Below, one piece after another: positions 21,301 to 27,199 of a stretch of 64,000 nucleotides of DNA. The stretch covers positions 864,501-928,500 of the forward strand of contig JAOTOL010001438.1 of NCBI GenBank assembly GCA_034440575.1, written 5' to 3'. Position numbers and translations under genes: made by a program. The number at the start of each line of letters is the position of its first letter. Positions within the stretch are counted from its first letter, which is position 1. This DNA is from Imbricaverruca yamaguchii. Lineage: Eukaryota > Arthropoda > Thecostraca > Neoverrucidae. Below the pieces are notes generated by a model. The model saw only the letters and a list, made by a program, of their open reading frames with translations. It did not search any database and had not been told where the DNA came from.

Positions 21301-22948
21301 CCTTACCATTTTTTTTGCTTGTCATATCTATTATTACTGTATTAAAAACAACTTAGGTTACTATTAATGTCAAGGTAACTGGTGCTGAAAGGTTATAGGA
21401 TGGCACTTCTTGATAACTGTAATAAACTTACACCATTGCATTGTCAAAACCATTGAAACCTCCATCTAGAAAACGAAGATGAAGGTTTTGTGGGGATAGC
21501 AATGCTCCGGATGACACAGTTGTGGGCAAGGCTGCTCTTTTAGTTACGAGTCACGGCGACGTCATACCCACACTGTCATCGGCGCTGTGCTGCAACTCCT
21601 GGCAGATACGGTGCAGCACCGACGTATCCAGCGGCGAGTGAAGGTGCAGGTACACCACCTTCTCGGTGGCACAGTAGACGCCTTCCACGTGTGTCTGCGA
21701 CACAGTGGCGCGTCAGGAGGTCCGGCGACCACGGTCAGGCCGCGCCTGACCGCCACGGCCAGCATCTCCCCAGACAGAGAAGCTGCATCACTGGCACCTC
21801 AGCAGTCGATGCTAGCGATGATGCATTTCGTTAAAGTAAACGGAAAAAGTGAAGAGGAAGAGGAAAAAACGACTCAGGATATGTGCAAGCAATGGCACAA
21901 CATGACCCGACCACATCAGGGCACTCAAAGTGCTCCCTGTCCGAATTTCAAAACAATTTCATGGTGATTACTCCAAAACATGCTCGAAAAGTGCGTCCAA
22001 ACGAGCTACTATCAACAGGCTAAAAGACACAACAGGAGAGAAGATGCTTCTACATACACATGCACCAAAGTGTGGTGTTTACAAAAGATATGCAAAGCTA
22101 ATATGAATTAAGAATAAAACTATGGATATATGAATGAACACACTGAAATGAACACACTGAAATGATGAGGGTGAAGGAAAATATTCTCCGGCGGTTATGC
22201 GACAGCATCTAACCAGTATTGCACGAACTATATGATTTTTAGGTTCGTGTGTCAAGTGCGGCCATTTCCTGCAATATCTCCCTGCATTAATGAAGTGTGA
22301 AGATTGATCTCACCTCCACCCCATCGGTTCCTCTTCTATGGCCGACAGATTAGGATGAAGATGAACACTATCTACCTCAAATAAATATGCCAGGTTAGAT
22401 TATTCGGGCTTCACGGTGCATCAACTTCAACAGCCATTTGGCGTTCATCAAGGAAGCTAATAAAGAATCAACTAACAGCCTCAAAGGATAACACCTTACC
22501 CTGTTCCTTCCTCAAACATATAAAAGAGCAATTGAACCCACCAAATAATTAGCTCCTCGTCTGCACTCTGCACAACTTCACGCTATCTACATATCCTTGA
22601 TACTGATGTATAGGGTGGCTCCACCACCCCCAGCCCTCTCCCTATATCCACACTTTCAGGTCACCACATATGCATACATCAAACTAAGGTTAGGTAATGT
22701 TAGATCAAACTCGGATCATGATGCGTCCTGTGCATGTCTGTCGAACCGCATTCTTTCATGAAACCTCCTGCTGCTTACTGGAGGGCGCACTGCTACACAC
22801 CTGTTGTCCTTCACCGAAGTTCGGCGGGTCGATGAACACGGACCGGCTAAGAAGGTTTCGGAAGGTGCGTCTCTTGCCTCCGTCGACGACGCCGGCACTC
22901 TTGCCGATAACGGCCACCACTGCCACCTTGTCCGAGGGCCACCGGACA
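2426..22948 (-). CDS. SMG8: SMG8, subunit of the SMG1 kinase complex (NMD); 12 exons seen, both ends missing
   Basis: SMG8 binds SMG9 and SMG1 and restrains the SMG1 kinase that phosphorylates UPF1 in nonsense-mediated mRNA decay. The twelve minus-strand exons listed separately give about 573 codons, against roughly 990 in vertebrate SMG8. In order they carry the degenerate P-loop region (VAVIGKSAG), LFLFSVSHLVVLYHPS, NHGRPCPPRVLF, QLQHSLEDQIYR with TNAS, GNQPFVYVE, KGFDDNVGKHLPSPNFD, LWVTASGKLYDE, DTRFSETRCSKVLPMA, RAHARGP, HCSGVRYLATCNCGRKQ with RDDPF, and RANYDFY with FPVF. All are collinear with the family, and every junction from exon 1 to exon 12 keeps phase. The N-terminal start and the conserved C-terminal half lie outside what I could find. 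Introns are dominated by tandem arrays. Confidence 0.93.
2578..2790. repeat. 52-bp array duplicating the exon 12 acceptor and exon start
   Basis: Four copies of a 52-bp unit. On the minus strand each contains GCCGTCCCCAG followed by GGCAGTGGTGGT, matching the real acceptor CGTCCTCAG and exon start GGCGGTAGCGGTGGT. The decoy exon starts would be at 2,606, 2,658, 2,710 and 2,762, against 2,559 for the real one. Confidence 0.88.
2791..3113. other. Intron with SINE-tail fragment (about 2,910-2,972)
   Basis: SMG8 intron 11. The stretch TTTGGGTTTAAGGGCGCATC at about 2,923 is the reverse complement of a SINE tail also found near 14,290, 28,590, 48,570, 54,700 and 62,930. Nothing else is recognised. 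Confidence 0.6.
3114..3220 (-). CDS. SMG8: SMG8 exon 11
   Basis: The acceptor GATGTTCCACAG sits at 3,221, and the donor AG/GTGAGCTG follows 3,114. It enters in phase 0 and leaves in phase 2. The product reads VRRANYDFYVSLAEGCC and then LPHHQFPVFRPGS. This matches the SMG8 block ANYDFY...CC...FPVFEPS that follows the CNCGRKQ motif. Confidence 0.93.
3221..3298. other. Intron end between exon 11 acceptor and 23-bp array
   Basis: Short unique stretch containing the polypyrimidine tract of exon 11. Confidence 0.6.
3299..4715. repeat. 23-bp minisatellite, about 60 copies
   Basis: The unit is GGCAGGATACAGGACCATCA plus ACT, with variants GGGACAATC, AGAACCATC and GGTACACGA. It fills much of SMG8 intron 10. 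Open frames through it (NWQDTGPSTGRIQDHQ type) are repeat artefacts, because three 23-bp units make 69 bp. Confidence 0.95.
4794..5112. repeat. 34-bp minisatellite, about 9 copies
   Basis: The unit runs GCGTGCCTGGTGTATTGCAT then CGTCACTGGATCGG, with GGGGCGG and GTATCGCC variants. It lies in SMG8 intron 10. Copies near 4,865-4,910 and 5,065-5,100 share the same variants, suggesting duplication of a multi-unit block. Confidence 0.93.
5395..6482. repeat. 33- to 45-bp array next to the exon 10 donor
   Basis: The units contain the invariant core CTGTACCGAATACTCGCCCC (left, 33 bp) or CTGTACCGAATACGCTCACC (right, longer and more variable). It ends at the 5' splice site of SMG8 exon 10. The minus-strand donor side GTGGGCCGCGGTGGGCAGCG has close relatives in the units (TGTGGGCCGCGGTGGGTGAG), so the array looks derived from sequence just inside the intron. 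A run of C with one G lies at 6,386-6,408. Confidence 0.92.
6488..6578 (-). CDS. SMG8: SMG8 exon 10 (CNCGRKQ motif)
   Basis: The true exon copy lies at the exon-side end of the 78-bp array. The acceptor CTGCCGCCCAG is at 6,579, and the donor CCATTCCAG/GTGGGC follows 6,488. Exactly 91 bp joins exon 9 (phase 2) to exon 11 (phase 0). The product is RPEMEHCSGVRYLATCNC followed by GRKQRQRDDPFQ, the SMG8/SMG9-family Cys motif region. Only this copy continues into CNCGRKQ; every other copy stops at a TGA after YLS. Confidence 0.95.
6579..9162. repeat. 78-bp array, about 34 copies, each with the exon 10 acceptor and exon start
   Basis: The unit is 78 bp. On the minus strand it reads: intron end GTGTCTCGTGCTGCCGCCCAG, exon-like GAGGCCGGAGATGGAGCAC and TGCTCGGGGGTGCGG, then TACCTGTCCTGAGTGTAACC, which differs from the real exon. 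Copies from about 8,350 to 9,150 are nearly identical. Those from 6,580 to 8,350 carry many one- to few-base deletions. Because 78 is a multiple of 3, frames of about 1,280 codons run through the array on the plus strand, but they are not genes. The far-end copy (9,135-9,165) grades into unrelated intron. Confidence 0.95.
9163..9552. other. SMG8 intron 9, unique part
   Basis: No repeat, RNA gene or extra exon was recognised on either strand. Confidence 0.5.
9553..9758 (-). CDS. SMG8: SMG8 exon 9
   Basis: The acceptor is GTCTGACCCGACCAG at 9,759; the donor CACAG/GTGGGG follows 9,553. The 206 bp go from phase 0 to phase 2. The product starts MVHAAAVFRAHARGP, then has LWRDGRQICEALSHTANPC and VHRLPGEP. 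This matches the SMG8 segment with HARGPA, a Trp-Gly-Q-C-E block and the HSLP motif. Confidence 0.95.
9759..9990. repeat. Duplicated exon 9 acceptor plus exon start (2 decoys)
   Basis: Two extra copies of the intron end and the first exon bases. On the minus strand they read CTGACCCGACCAG/ATGGTACACGCTGCTGC (decoy start 9,838) and CTCGACCAG/ATGCCACACGCTGCTGC (decoy start 9,962). The real one is CTGACCCGACCAG/ATGGTGCACGCGGCGG. Between them the repeated block GCATACCACGCCCACCTCAA recurs. The first spacing is 80 bp. Confidence 0.9.
9991..10628. other. SMG8 intron 8, unique part
   Basis: AT-richer unique DNA. I see no exon or known repeat, apart from short TGTCA-rich direct and inverted motifs near 10,075-10,120. 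Confidence 0.5.
10629..10785 (-). mobile_element. tRNA-derived SINE, shared-tail family
   Basis: On the minus strand the head has a GGTAGCTCAGTTGGTGGAG box A and a GAGGGTCCGAATCTC box B. The body continues CCAATCAGCGTGAGAGGTTGG, CGACGCTGTACGACC and GCGTCGTAAAATAG. The tail is the one used by the 44.7, 51.6, 52.7 and 59.3 kb SINEs, but the tRNA head differs. Confidence 0.75.
10911..11051 (-). CDS. SMG8: SMG8 exon 8
   Basis: The acceptor GACGTGACCTTCAG is at 11,052 and the donor TCGAAG/GTCAGTCT follows 10,911. It is 47 codons, phase 0 to 0. The product is PLAGLSSALDSDTRFSETRC then SKVLPMAVAAYQEGLP. This is the SMG8 signature LDxDTxFSExRCxKxLPMAxxAYQxxLP, one of the best-conserved stretches in the gene. 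Confidence 0.97.
11066..11645. repeat. Degenerate array of (CACAGGTCAGGGxCACGTC) units upstream of exon 8
   Basis: Variable 20- to 65-bp units sharing CAGGTCAGGG and CATGTCTCGACAG. A longer block of about 100 bp (GAGACGGACAGCCATGTTTC) is duplicated at 11,276 and 11,370. On the minus strand the units read CCTGACCTGTTAACGTG-like, resembling CTGACCTGTGGACGTGACC immediately before the exon 8 acceptor, but the acceptor itself is not clearly copied. Confidence 0.85.
11790..11992. repeat. 35-bp array resembling the exon 7 donor side
   Basis: About five units with TGATGACACGCTGCACGCC and TGTCTATGAGTCACCC. On the minus strand they read GGGTGACTCATAGACAGGCG. The sequence right after the exon 7 donor (GTAGGTGTACGGCCTGTCAG, GGCGACTCAGCG) is clearly related, so the array may derive from the 5' end of this intron. 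Confidence 0.8.
12561..12647 (-). CDS. SMG8: SMG8 exon 7 (short)
   Basis: The acceptor CTAACCCGCCAG is at 12,648 and the donor CAGAAG/GTAGGTGT follows 12,561. It is 29 codons, phase 0 to 0. The product LPPANLWVTASGKLYDEIIL then VPRGSAYQK matches the SMG8 block LPTYQKWISAASKLYE. It fills exactly the gap between exons 6 and 8. It has no long open frame of its own. Confidence 0.88.
12648..13557. other. SMG8 intron 6, unique part
   Basis: No exon or known repeat recognised. Confidence 0.5.
13558..13596. repeat. Perfect 16-bp hairpin
   Basis: GCCCTCATGAAAACGG and its exact reverse complement CCGTTTTCATGAGGGC are separated by seven bases (CAAGGCT). It is isolated in SMG8 intron 6 with no attached element recognised. 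Confidence 0.85.
13597..14180. other. SMG8 intron 6, no feature recognised
   Basis: Short overlapping open frames on both strands have no recognisable domain. Confidence 0.45.
14181..14238. repeat. (AT)n microsatellite, about 58 bp
   Basis: Uninterrupted AT dinucleotides. Frames reading YIYIYI are artefacts. Confidence 0.98.
14288..14350 (-). mobile_element. SINE tail fragment
   Basis: GTTATTTGGGCTTTAGGGTG followed by CATCGACCATG is the reverse complement of the tail GCAGTYGATGCGCCCTAAAA then CCCAAATAACTAAC, shared with copies near 28,590 and 54,700. Confidence 0.6.
14600..14815 (-). mobile_element. tRNA-derived SINE, related tail
   Basis: On the minus strand the head is GTGGCTGGAGCGGCGTAGTT, with a box B-like GGGTTAGAGTCCC. 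The body is GACAGGTCGGCGACGTTATA and the end TCGACGCGTCCTGAAGTCAA. The GTCGGCGACG...GTCGACGCGTCC part parallels the shared tail of the other SINEs. Confidence 0.6.
14951..15114 (-). CDS. SMG8: SMG8 exon 6
   Basis: The acceptor CACCTGACCTCAG is at 15,115 and the donor TTCGAC/GTGAGTGG follows 14,951. It goes from phase 1 to phase 0. The product has DELWASPPPAASLAALIGRH, then SKGFDDNVGKHLPSPNFD. This corresponds to the SMG8 block LREFLWQHVELVLSKKGFDD and the following VGRNPQPSHFE. Confidence 0.95.
15118..16720. repeat. GGT-rich array: (TCAGGTGG), (GGTGT)n and (TCTGGTGGTGTGG) blocks
   Basis: Three nested zones. Zone one is CAGGTGGGGCGGT-like units from the exon 6 acceptor to about 15,560. Zone two is (GGTGT)n, almost perfect from about 15,890 to 16,040. 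Zone three is a 13-bp unit GGTCTGGTGGTGT to about 16,375, then it decays into GGTCAGGTGATGC-like units. The block abutting the exon contains TGACCTCAG/CACCTGAC elements of the real acceptor, so the array seems to have grown from the intron end. WCGVVW-type frames are artefacts. Confidence 0.95.
16721..17086. other. SMG8 intron 5, unique part
   Basis: No feature recognised. Confidence 0.5.
17087..17265 (-). mobile_element. SINE, Ser/Leu-tRNA-like head (family B)
   Basis: On the minus strand box A is GATGGCCGAGTGGTTAAGG and a box B-like GTCCCGGGTTAGACTC follows. The body runs GGGCGGCGCCATTAGCCGTG and the tail GTGTCGTGAACCAACCAATA ends in AAACAAA. Near-identical bodies lie at 33.8 and 39.5 kb. 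Confidence 0.85.
17266..17828. other. SMG8 intron 5, no further feature
   Basis: A short direct duplication (GTGGTCACCTTGCAACGT and GTGGTCACCCTGCAACGT, near 17,437 and 17,466) is the only structure seen. Confidence 0.5.
17829..17956 (-). CDS. SMG8: SMG8 exon 5
   Basis: The acceptor CACTGTGTCGCCAG is at 17,957. The donor TCGG/GTGAGTGCC follows 17,829. It goes from phase 2 to phase 1. The product AQSLLALPGNQPFVYVE matches the SMG8 motif INCLFTVPANQAFVYI residue for residue when joined to TNA/S of exon 4. This chose the acceptor over an upstream alternative at CACGTCGAG. It then reads DDPLAERVRLLQRLCLQS. Confidence 0.93.
18212..18312. repeat. 35-bp direct repeat, three copies
   Basis: GAATGAAGTTTAACTGAAAA with TGAAAGCGAAATGAA is repeated three times. 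It is about 250 bp upstream of the exon 5 acceptor on the SMG8 strand and does not contain that acceptor. Confidence 0.92.
18313..18856. other. SMG8 intron 4, no feature recognised
   Basis: Open frames of up to 157 codons on the minus strand show no family resemblance. Confidence 0.45.
18857..19096 (-). CDS. SMG8: SMG8 exon 4
   Basis: The acceptor GGTTCCCTGCAG is at 19,097 and the donor GCCAG/GTGAGACGG follows 18,857. The 240 bp enter at phase 2 and leave at phase 2. The product contains LNHGRPCPPRVLFYF, an Ala/Arg-rich linker, then LQHSLEDQIYRLLRKVRIIT and NA. RPCPPRxLFxF and LQHxLEDQIYRxxRKSRxLTN are diagnostic for SMG8. Confidence 0.97.
19314..19470 (-). mobile_element. tRNA-derived SINE (family A)
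   Basis: On the minus strand it reads TCACAATCGAAAGGTTGTGG, GTTCGGAGTCTCACATGTCG, CTACTCTTCGCCCGTGG and GATGTAACG, ending in AACCAACC. It is a diverged copy of the element at 44.7, 51.6 and 52.7 kb. Confidence 0.75.
19478..20010. repeat. Unclassified interspersed repeat (copy 1 of 2), disrupted by A/T homopolymers
   Basis: Matches 30,714-30,990 along its length: GTGTAAAATAATTCACCATG, CACAGTTAATGG, CATCCTCGTCTTAGG, GCTAAATAATGTAAAATGCA, then CACTATTCCCAAGCAACTTC and CACACAGTTAATGGTGAAGT. This copy is interrupted at about 19,660-19,850 by long A and T homopolymer runs that look like low-complexity insertion or poor sequence. Confidence 0.8.
20222..20373 (-). CDS. SMG8: SMG8 exon 3
   Basis: The acceptor GCTGTGGCACATTTCAG is at 20,374. 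The donor TGCAG/GTGAGGAAC follows 20,222. It goes from phase 0 to phase 2. The product contains ARALLFLFSVSHLVVLYHPS and then HVFDLSYIQLL. This matches SMG8 LSLLYLFSVCHILLLVHP with SFDITY. Confidence 0.96.
20450..21140. repeat. 61-bp minisatellite, about 11 copies
   Basis: The unit contains GTGGCGGGCACACGGATACT, CAGGGGTACCGCACCCACCC and CACGTTACGTCAGACACTAC. It begins about 80 bp upstream of the exon 3 acceptor on the SMG8 strand. The first, diverged unit (GGGTGCCACACCCAGCCCAC) lies closest to the exon. The acceptor itself is not copied. Confidence 0.95.
21173..21302. repeat. (ATT)n microsatellite
   Basis: Imperfect, then perfect ATT/TTA trinucleotides in SMG8 intron 2, preceded by an A run. 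Confidence 0.97.
21572..21694 (-). CDS. SMG8: SMG8 exon 2
   Basis: The acceptor CACTGTGTCGCAG is at 21,695. The donor GACAGT/GTGGGTATG after 21,572 was chosen because it keeps phase 0 to 0 over 41 codons; it is a weak consensus. The product THVEGVYCATEKVVYLHLHS then LDTSVLHRICQELQHSA aligns with the SMG8 stretch YYSQESKVLYLLLTS...LLRACRALQ. Confidence 0.9.
21800..22800. other. SMG8 intron 1, no gene; one SINE-tail trace
   Basis: A trace of the common SINE tail lies at 22,397-22,440 (TTCGGGCTTCACGGTGCATC). A 13-bp direct repeat GAACACACTGAAA is at 22,137 and 22,150. Nothing else is recognised. Confidence 0.45.
22801..22948 (-). CDS. SMG8: SMG8 first recognised exon (G-like domain start)
   Basis: The donor GGACAACAG/GTGTGTAG follows 22,801. 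The acceptor CTGTGTCCCCAG is at 22,949, giving 1 + 49 codons and a phase-0 end. The product VRWPSDKVAVVAVIGKSAG, then RRTFRNLLSRSVF, matches SMG8 EICVVGIFGKTALRL...LVNTVCDRQVF, where a degenerate P-loop opens the G-like domain. An upstream in-frame ATG at 22,998 lies inside the 56-bp array, so the true start is probably an unseen exon further right; use of that ATG is the alternative. Confidence 0.88.
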
Positions 22949-23310
22949 CTGGGGACACAGCTAGCGCTACCACCACTGCCACCTTGTTGGAGGGCCACCG
23001 GACACTGGGGACACAGCTAGCGCTACCACCACTGCCACCTTGTTGGAGGGCCACCGGACACTGGAGACACAGCCAGCACTACCACCACTGCCACCTTGTC
23101 GGATGGCCACCGGACACTGGGGACACAGCCAGCACTACCACCACTGCCACCTTGTCGGAGGGCCACCGGACACTGGGGACACAGCCAGCACTACCACCAC
23201 TGCCACTCTTGTCAGAGGGACACCAGACACTGAAGAACACACCCAACACGACCCGCATAGTAACACCTTGTCAGATGGCCCACACACTTGACACCACTAG
23301 CTTGCCAGAG
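22949..23310. repeat. 56-bp array duplicating the exon 1 acceptor and exon start
   Basis: Five good and two decayed 56-bp units, counting the exon copy. On the minus strand each reads CTGTGTCCCCAG/TGTCCGGTGGCCCTC then CGACAAGGTGGCAGTGGTGG, the same as the real acceptor and first 33 exon bases. Decoy exon starts fall at 23,004, 23,060, 23,116 and 23,172. Units further from the exon are more diverged. Confidence 0.93.
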
Positions 23311-23489
23311 GGTTACACGATAATGGGAGCACGATCAAAATGACTCCTGCCACCACATTTTGGCTGACAGGTCATAGTCCCAGGATACATTTTACTTGGC
23401 ATGACTGCTCTGAATGAGAAGATAACTTCCCTAAGGCATGTGTGAATACTAGCATGCAAATAGCCACAAACATTTTTGAGACACACATC

Positions 23490-24335
23490 TTATGGGTGCC
23501 TTCTGAGCTCAGGAGCGTCCAAACTTCACAGGGATCCATAAAGACATAAAGACATAAAAGATCAGTGCAACTCTGAGCCACAAGGGCCCTTCTTGGTTGC
23601 ACTCTGTACACTGAACCAGTTGCCCACCAAATCTGCCAATCAGCCCTCCCTGTAATACTGAAAAGCAAGCCCTCTATTCTTATAATGATTGTCTATGCTG
23701 TTTTTAAAGATGTTCAATGTTCTGCTACTGACGATGTTTTCTGGCAGCTGGTTCCAGTGTTCCACTACCCTGTTGGTGAAGAAAGTTTGCCTTAACCTTG
23801 TTCTGCTGTGGTTAATTTTAATTTTGAATTTATGACCTCTAATTGCATCATTTCTGTTAAATTCAAACATTTCCCCAAGGTATCCCCTCTCCAGACCATT
23901 GACAAATTTAAAGACCTCGATGAGATCTCCTCTCAGCCTTCTATATCTAAGTGAAAACATATTCAATTTCTTCAATCTTTCCTCATATGCCAGGTTGCTT
24001 ATGCCATTAACCATTTTTGTAGCCCTCTTTTGTACTCTCTCTAAAAGCCAACAATCTTTTTCATAGCTAGGAGACCAAGCTTGGATGCAGTATTCCAAAT
24101 GTGGCCTGACGTATGCACAGTAAAGCTTCCTGATCACTTCCTCACTTCTGTATGATACATTCCTATTTATTGCCCCGAGCATTCTCAGTGCCTTCTTCCT
24201 GGCTTCCTTGGTCTGTTCTGATGCCCCCAATTTTGTGTTTAGAATAACACCTAAATCCTTCTCCTGTTGAGTCACTGATAGCACTTGGCCACCCATCAAG
24301 TATGGAGCCTTTCCAAGCATGCAGGAAGGCCACAA
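23490..24335 (-). mobile_element. CR1-like LINE, 3' end (RT C-terminal part)
   Basis: An intact minus-strand frame of 231 codons carries the end of a non-LTR reverse transcriptase: KDLGVILNTKLGAS, VRPHLEYCIQAWSPSYEKD, RATKMVNGISNLAYEERLK, RRLRGDLIEVFKFVNGLERG, and a C-terminal VVEHWNQLPENIVSS. This is the thumb/connection region typical of the CR1 group. The catalytic FADD-type core and everything 5' of it is absent, so the copy is 5'-truncated, as LINE insertions usually are. The 3' UTR side (23,490-23,640) recurs at 41.0 kb. Confidence 0.92.
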
Positions 24336-25680
24336 GATGTGATTAAGATGTGATGAAATTGAATATGTATGAAATTAAAGTGTCAAGCACAATTGAAGGG
24401 AATAGTGGGAAAGGCAAACAGGAAGTGTACTTGTCAATTAATTGGGCATTGGGGCTTACCAAGCAAGATGATCATGTACGATGCATGGGAGATGCACTCA
24501 GTTGCCTTAATACTGTGATATTCAGTCAACTGAAATATATCTGTCTATATTGCATAGTGAAGGGGAAATTAAAACTTGGGCCTGGATAATGAAAGTTGGC
24601 TAAGTCACGACACTTTTGCATTGGAAGTCTATGATGATCAGGGTAACCTTAGCAATGGGTCAACAAAGCCTCATGTGAAGGTCATTCTAGGTCAATTAAG
24701 AAAACCTATAGAGAAGCACATTTGAGAACTTGAAGGGGAATGAATATTATGTTTGAAAAGTAAACTTCAAACATATAATATGCTCTACATATCAGCAGAA
24801 TTCACAATGTTAACATAAGTGCATTGCAAACAGTCGGAAAATCCAAGAAGCAACAAACATGCCTCACAAACTGTATTTGTACCTTTCATCTTCACCCAAT
24901 GGAAAGGTGAACTGAAATATACTGGGTTCCATGGCTTTCATATTCACTGGCCAGGTATTCTTGCTACTTGCTTAATAGTGGTACTATGTCATCCAACATA
25001 ATGAATTTCAAGCTGAATGAATATTTTCAAGGTACCATCTTGCATTGTCATCTGAAATGAAATGAACATTTTGTTGCAGCATGTCTGTAAATCCCTGAGG
25101 GAGGCATCTTGGCCATGCATCCTCCATTCCCCAAACTACCACTATGGGATAAATTTGGTATCTTGCAGTGCTAGAAAAACTTGTCAAGGAGGATGTTCAG
25201 AGTTAAGACTGATCTTGAGAGGCATTTTGCCTTTTAACCCTCTTCATTAAAAGGCAAACCCCTTAGGTTACCTTTTAACCCCTCAGTCTCATGGAGTGGG
25301 GTGATATGGCCCCCATAAGGTTTTCCACAGATAATGAAAGAATGGTGTGTAGAAATACGTCAAAATGTGGCATACCTTTTCCCACATAAATTTAACATGT
25401 GTGAAATTTAAATTTTACAAGGAAAATCAAATTTAACAAGGAAGGTGACTTCAAACAGCATTTTAATGTTCTGATCTACCCATTAGAAAAAATACAAAAT
25501 GAAGAACGAAAATGAAAACAGAAAATTGTGGAATTGAAATGAAAAATAAATGATTTTGGGTCAAAACAAATTGTAGGGACATGGTCTATTTCATCTTCTT
25601 CTTCTGCTTCTGAAATCGTTTCCTTTTTCAAATATCCACAAAATGAACTATAAAAGCCAAAAACATGAAGTCAGTTGTGA
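24336..25680. other. Intergenic, nothing recognised
   Basis: AT-rich DNA without long frames, tandem repeats or recognised elements. Confidence 0.5.
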
Positions 25681-25689
25681 AAACATAGA

Positions 25690-26170
25690 CCCCCTGGTGT
25701 ACTTATAAATTATTAGTGAAATAGGATGGAATGTGCCACTTTCCAAACACTCAAATGACATTCTTCTACAAGAAATACCAACATCCTGTTTCTTGAATGT
25801 GCCTAAGTTATCCTGCTTCATATCTCCCTTATAACAGTATCTCATTCATAAGTACTGTGCACATGCTCTCAACAAGGGGCAGTGATACACTAACATTGCA
25901 CAATGCAATTTCATGTACAGGAATTACCTATAATGTGATATGGCACACAACAGTGTATTACACAGGTATTTTAGTTATCCATAATATAGCTCTTGCTAAA
26001 CTATGAATACCAAAACCAATGATAAAGGTACGAGCATAAGAATACCACTGCCTCTAATTTGAGTCAGAAAGGCATCAAAAACATTTGAAATGACACTAGT
26101 TTCATACAACATTTTGGCAAATTTTGACATCCTACTGTGCTCGTTTTAGCATCTTTCACCTAGTGCTAAA
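25690..26170. repeat. Unclassified interspersed repeat R2 (copy 1)
   Basis: Shares a collinear series of words with 48,660-48,960: GTGAAATAGGATGGAATGTG, CATTCTTCTACAAGAAATAC, CATCAAAAACATTTGAAATG, CACTAGTTTCATACAAC, GTGCTCGTTTTAGCATC and TCATCATTTTATAACAGCCC. A shorter piece occurs at 53,685-53,752. No coding domain recognised. Confidence 0.65.
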
Positions 26171-26334
26171 ATCATCATTTTATAACAGCCCTAGTGATGT
26201 CTTTTTTGGGTATACAATTCTCAGGGTGGTTTCTGGCCATACTCATCAAGCACTTTTTGCTGACACCTCTTTGTTTTTTTGTGCCACACTTAGTTTGGAG
26301 ATTAGAGTGGGGTACATGAACCCTTTCTGAGATG

Positions 26335-26560
26335 GGAAGTGGTAATCTGACTGGAAAGATGGGAAGGTTAGTTGACAGTCCACATGGATTTTGACTTGGG
26401 ATATCTTGTTCAACTAACCTTCTGGAATCATGAGTAATGTGACTAGGGATGTTAATTGTGGATGCAGAACAGATGTAGTGCACATGTACTTTATTTAGCC
26501 AAACTTTTGATAGAGTTTTGCAGTCATCTAATTCAGCTGAAGCAGCATGGATAATTACGT
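26335..26560 (+). pseudogene. Decayed LINE reverse transcriptase remnant
   Basis: In one plus frame, with stops, the translation reads LTGKMGRLVDSPHGF, LGISCSTNLLES and QTFDRVLQ. These resemble the CR1/L2 palm motifs LVDSQHGFRKGKSCLTNLLE and DFSKAFDRVSH. Several in-frame stops show it is dead. The following 300 bases may continue the RT but are too eroded to say. Confidence 0.5.
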
Positions 26561-27022
26561 AGTAATTAAGACATATGTGTGGATCAATATATCCATAGTT
26601 GATCACATTGGTATCATATATTTTTGAATCATGCAAAAAAATTAATGTTTGCTCAGGAAAATGCAGTAAATAACACTTTAATCTCAGTGTGTCTTGAAAC
26701 ACATCTGAAAGATTGTGTCAGCACCTTCAATGGGAAAACACCATGCTGCTGTTCATGTAGTAGAGAAACTAAAACCATTGAAATTATGCCACTTCTCCAG
26801 CTCCAGTTTCAGCCATCTGAAGTTACCATTCTAGGTTCTGTGCTATAGATGCTTAAGTCATCTAAAAGGCAGTCATCTGCATACAATGATTGATGTATTT
26901 TGATTGGCAATGCTATACCAATGTCCTTAGTTAGGATTAAAAATAGAGCTACACTTAAAGCATTTCCCTTTGAATTCCATTTGTAAATTTGAATTCAGCT
27001 TGGCTGCAGTTGGCAGTTTTTT

Positions 27023-27140
27023 CCAGGATGAGGCTGCCTGGAAGGAGTCTCATCCTGGAAAGGAGAGACTCCTTTCCAGATCAGATCAAGGAGATCAGAG
27101 ATGTCTCCACAGGAGACATCTCTGATCAAGTGGTGCATCC
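27023..27140. repeat. Three consecutive hairpins
   Basis: (1) TCCAGGATGAG / CTCATCCTGGA with a 16-base loop. (2) GGAAAGGAG / CTCCTTTCC with an AGA loop. (3) GATCAGAGATGTCTCC / GGAGACATCTCTGATC with an ACA loop. All arms are perfect and the three follow one another within about 115 bp. Confidence 0.88.
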
Positions 27141-27199
27141 CTATGGTCCATCTGTGAACTGCCTCTCTAGGATCAGAGTCCAAAGAGGAACCAAATGGT

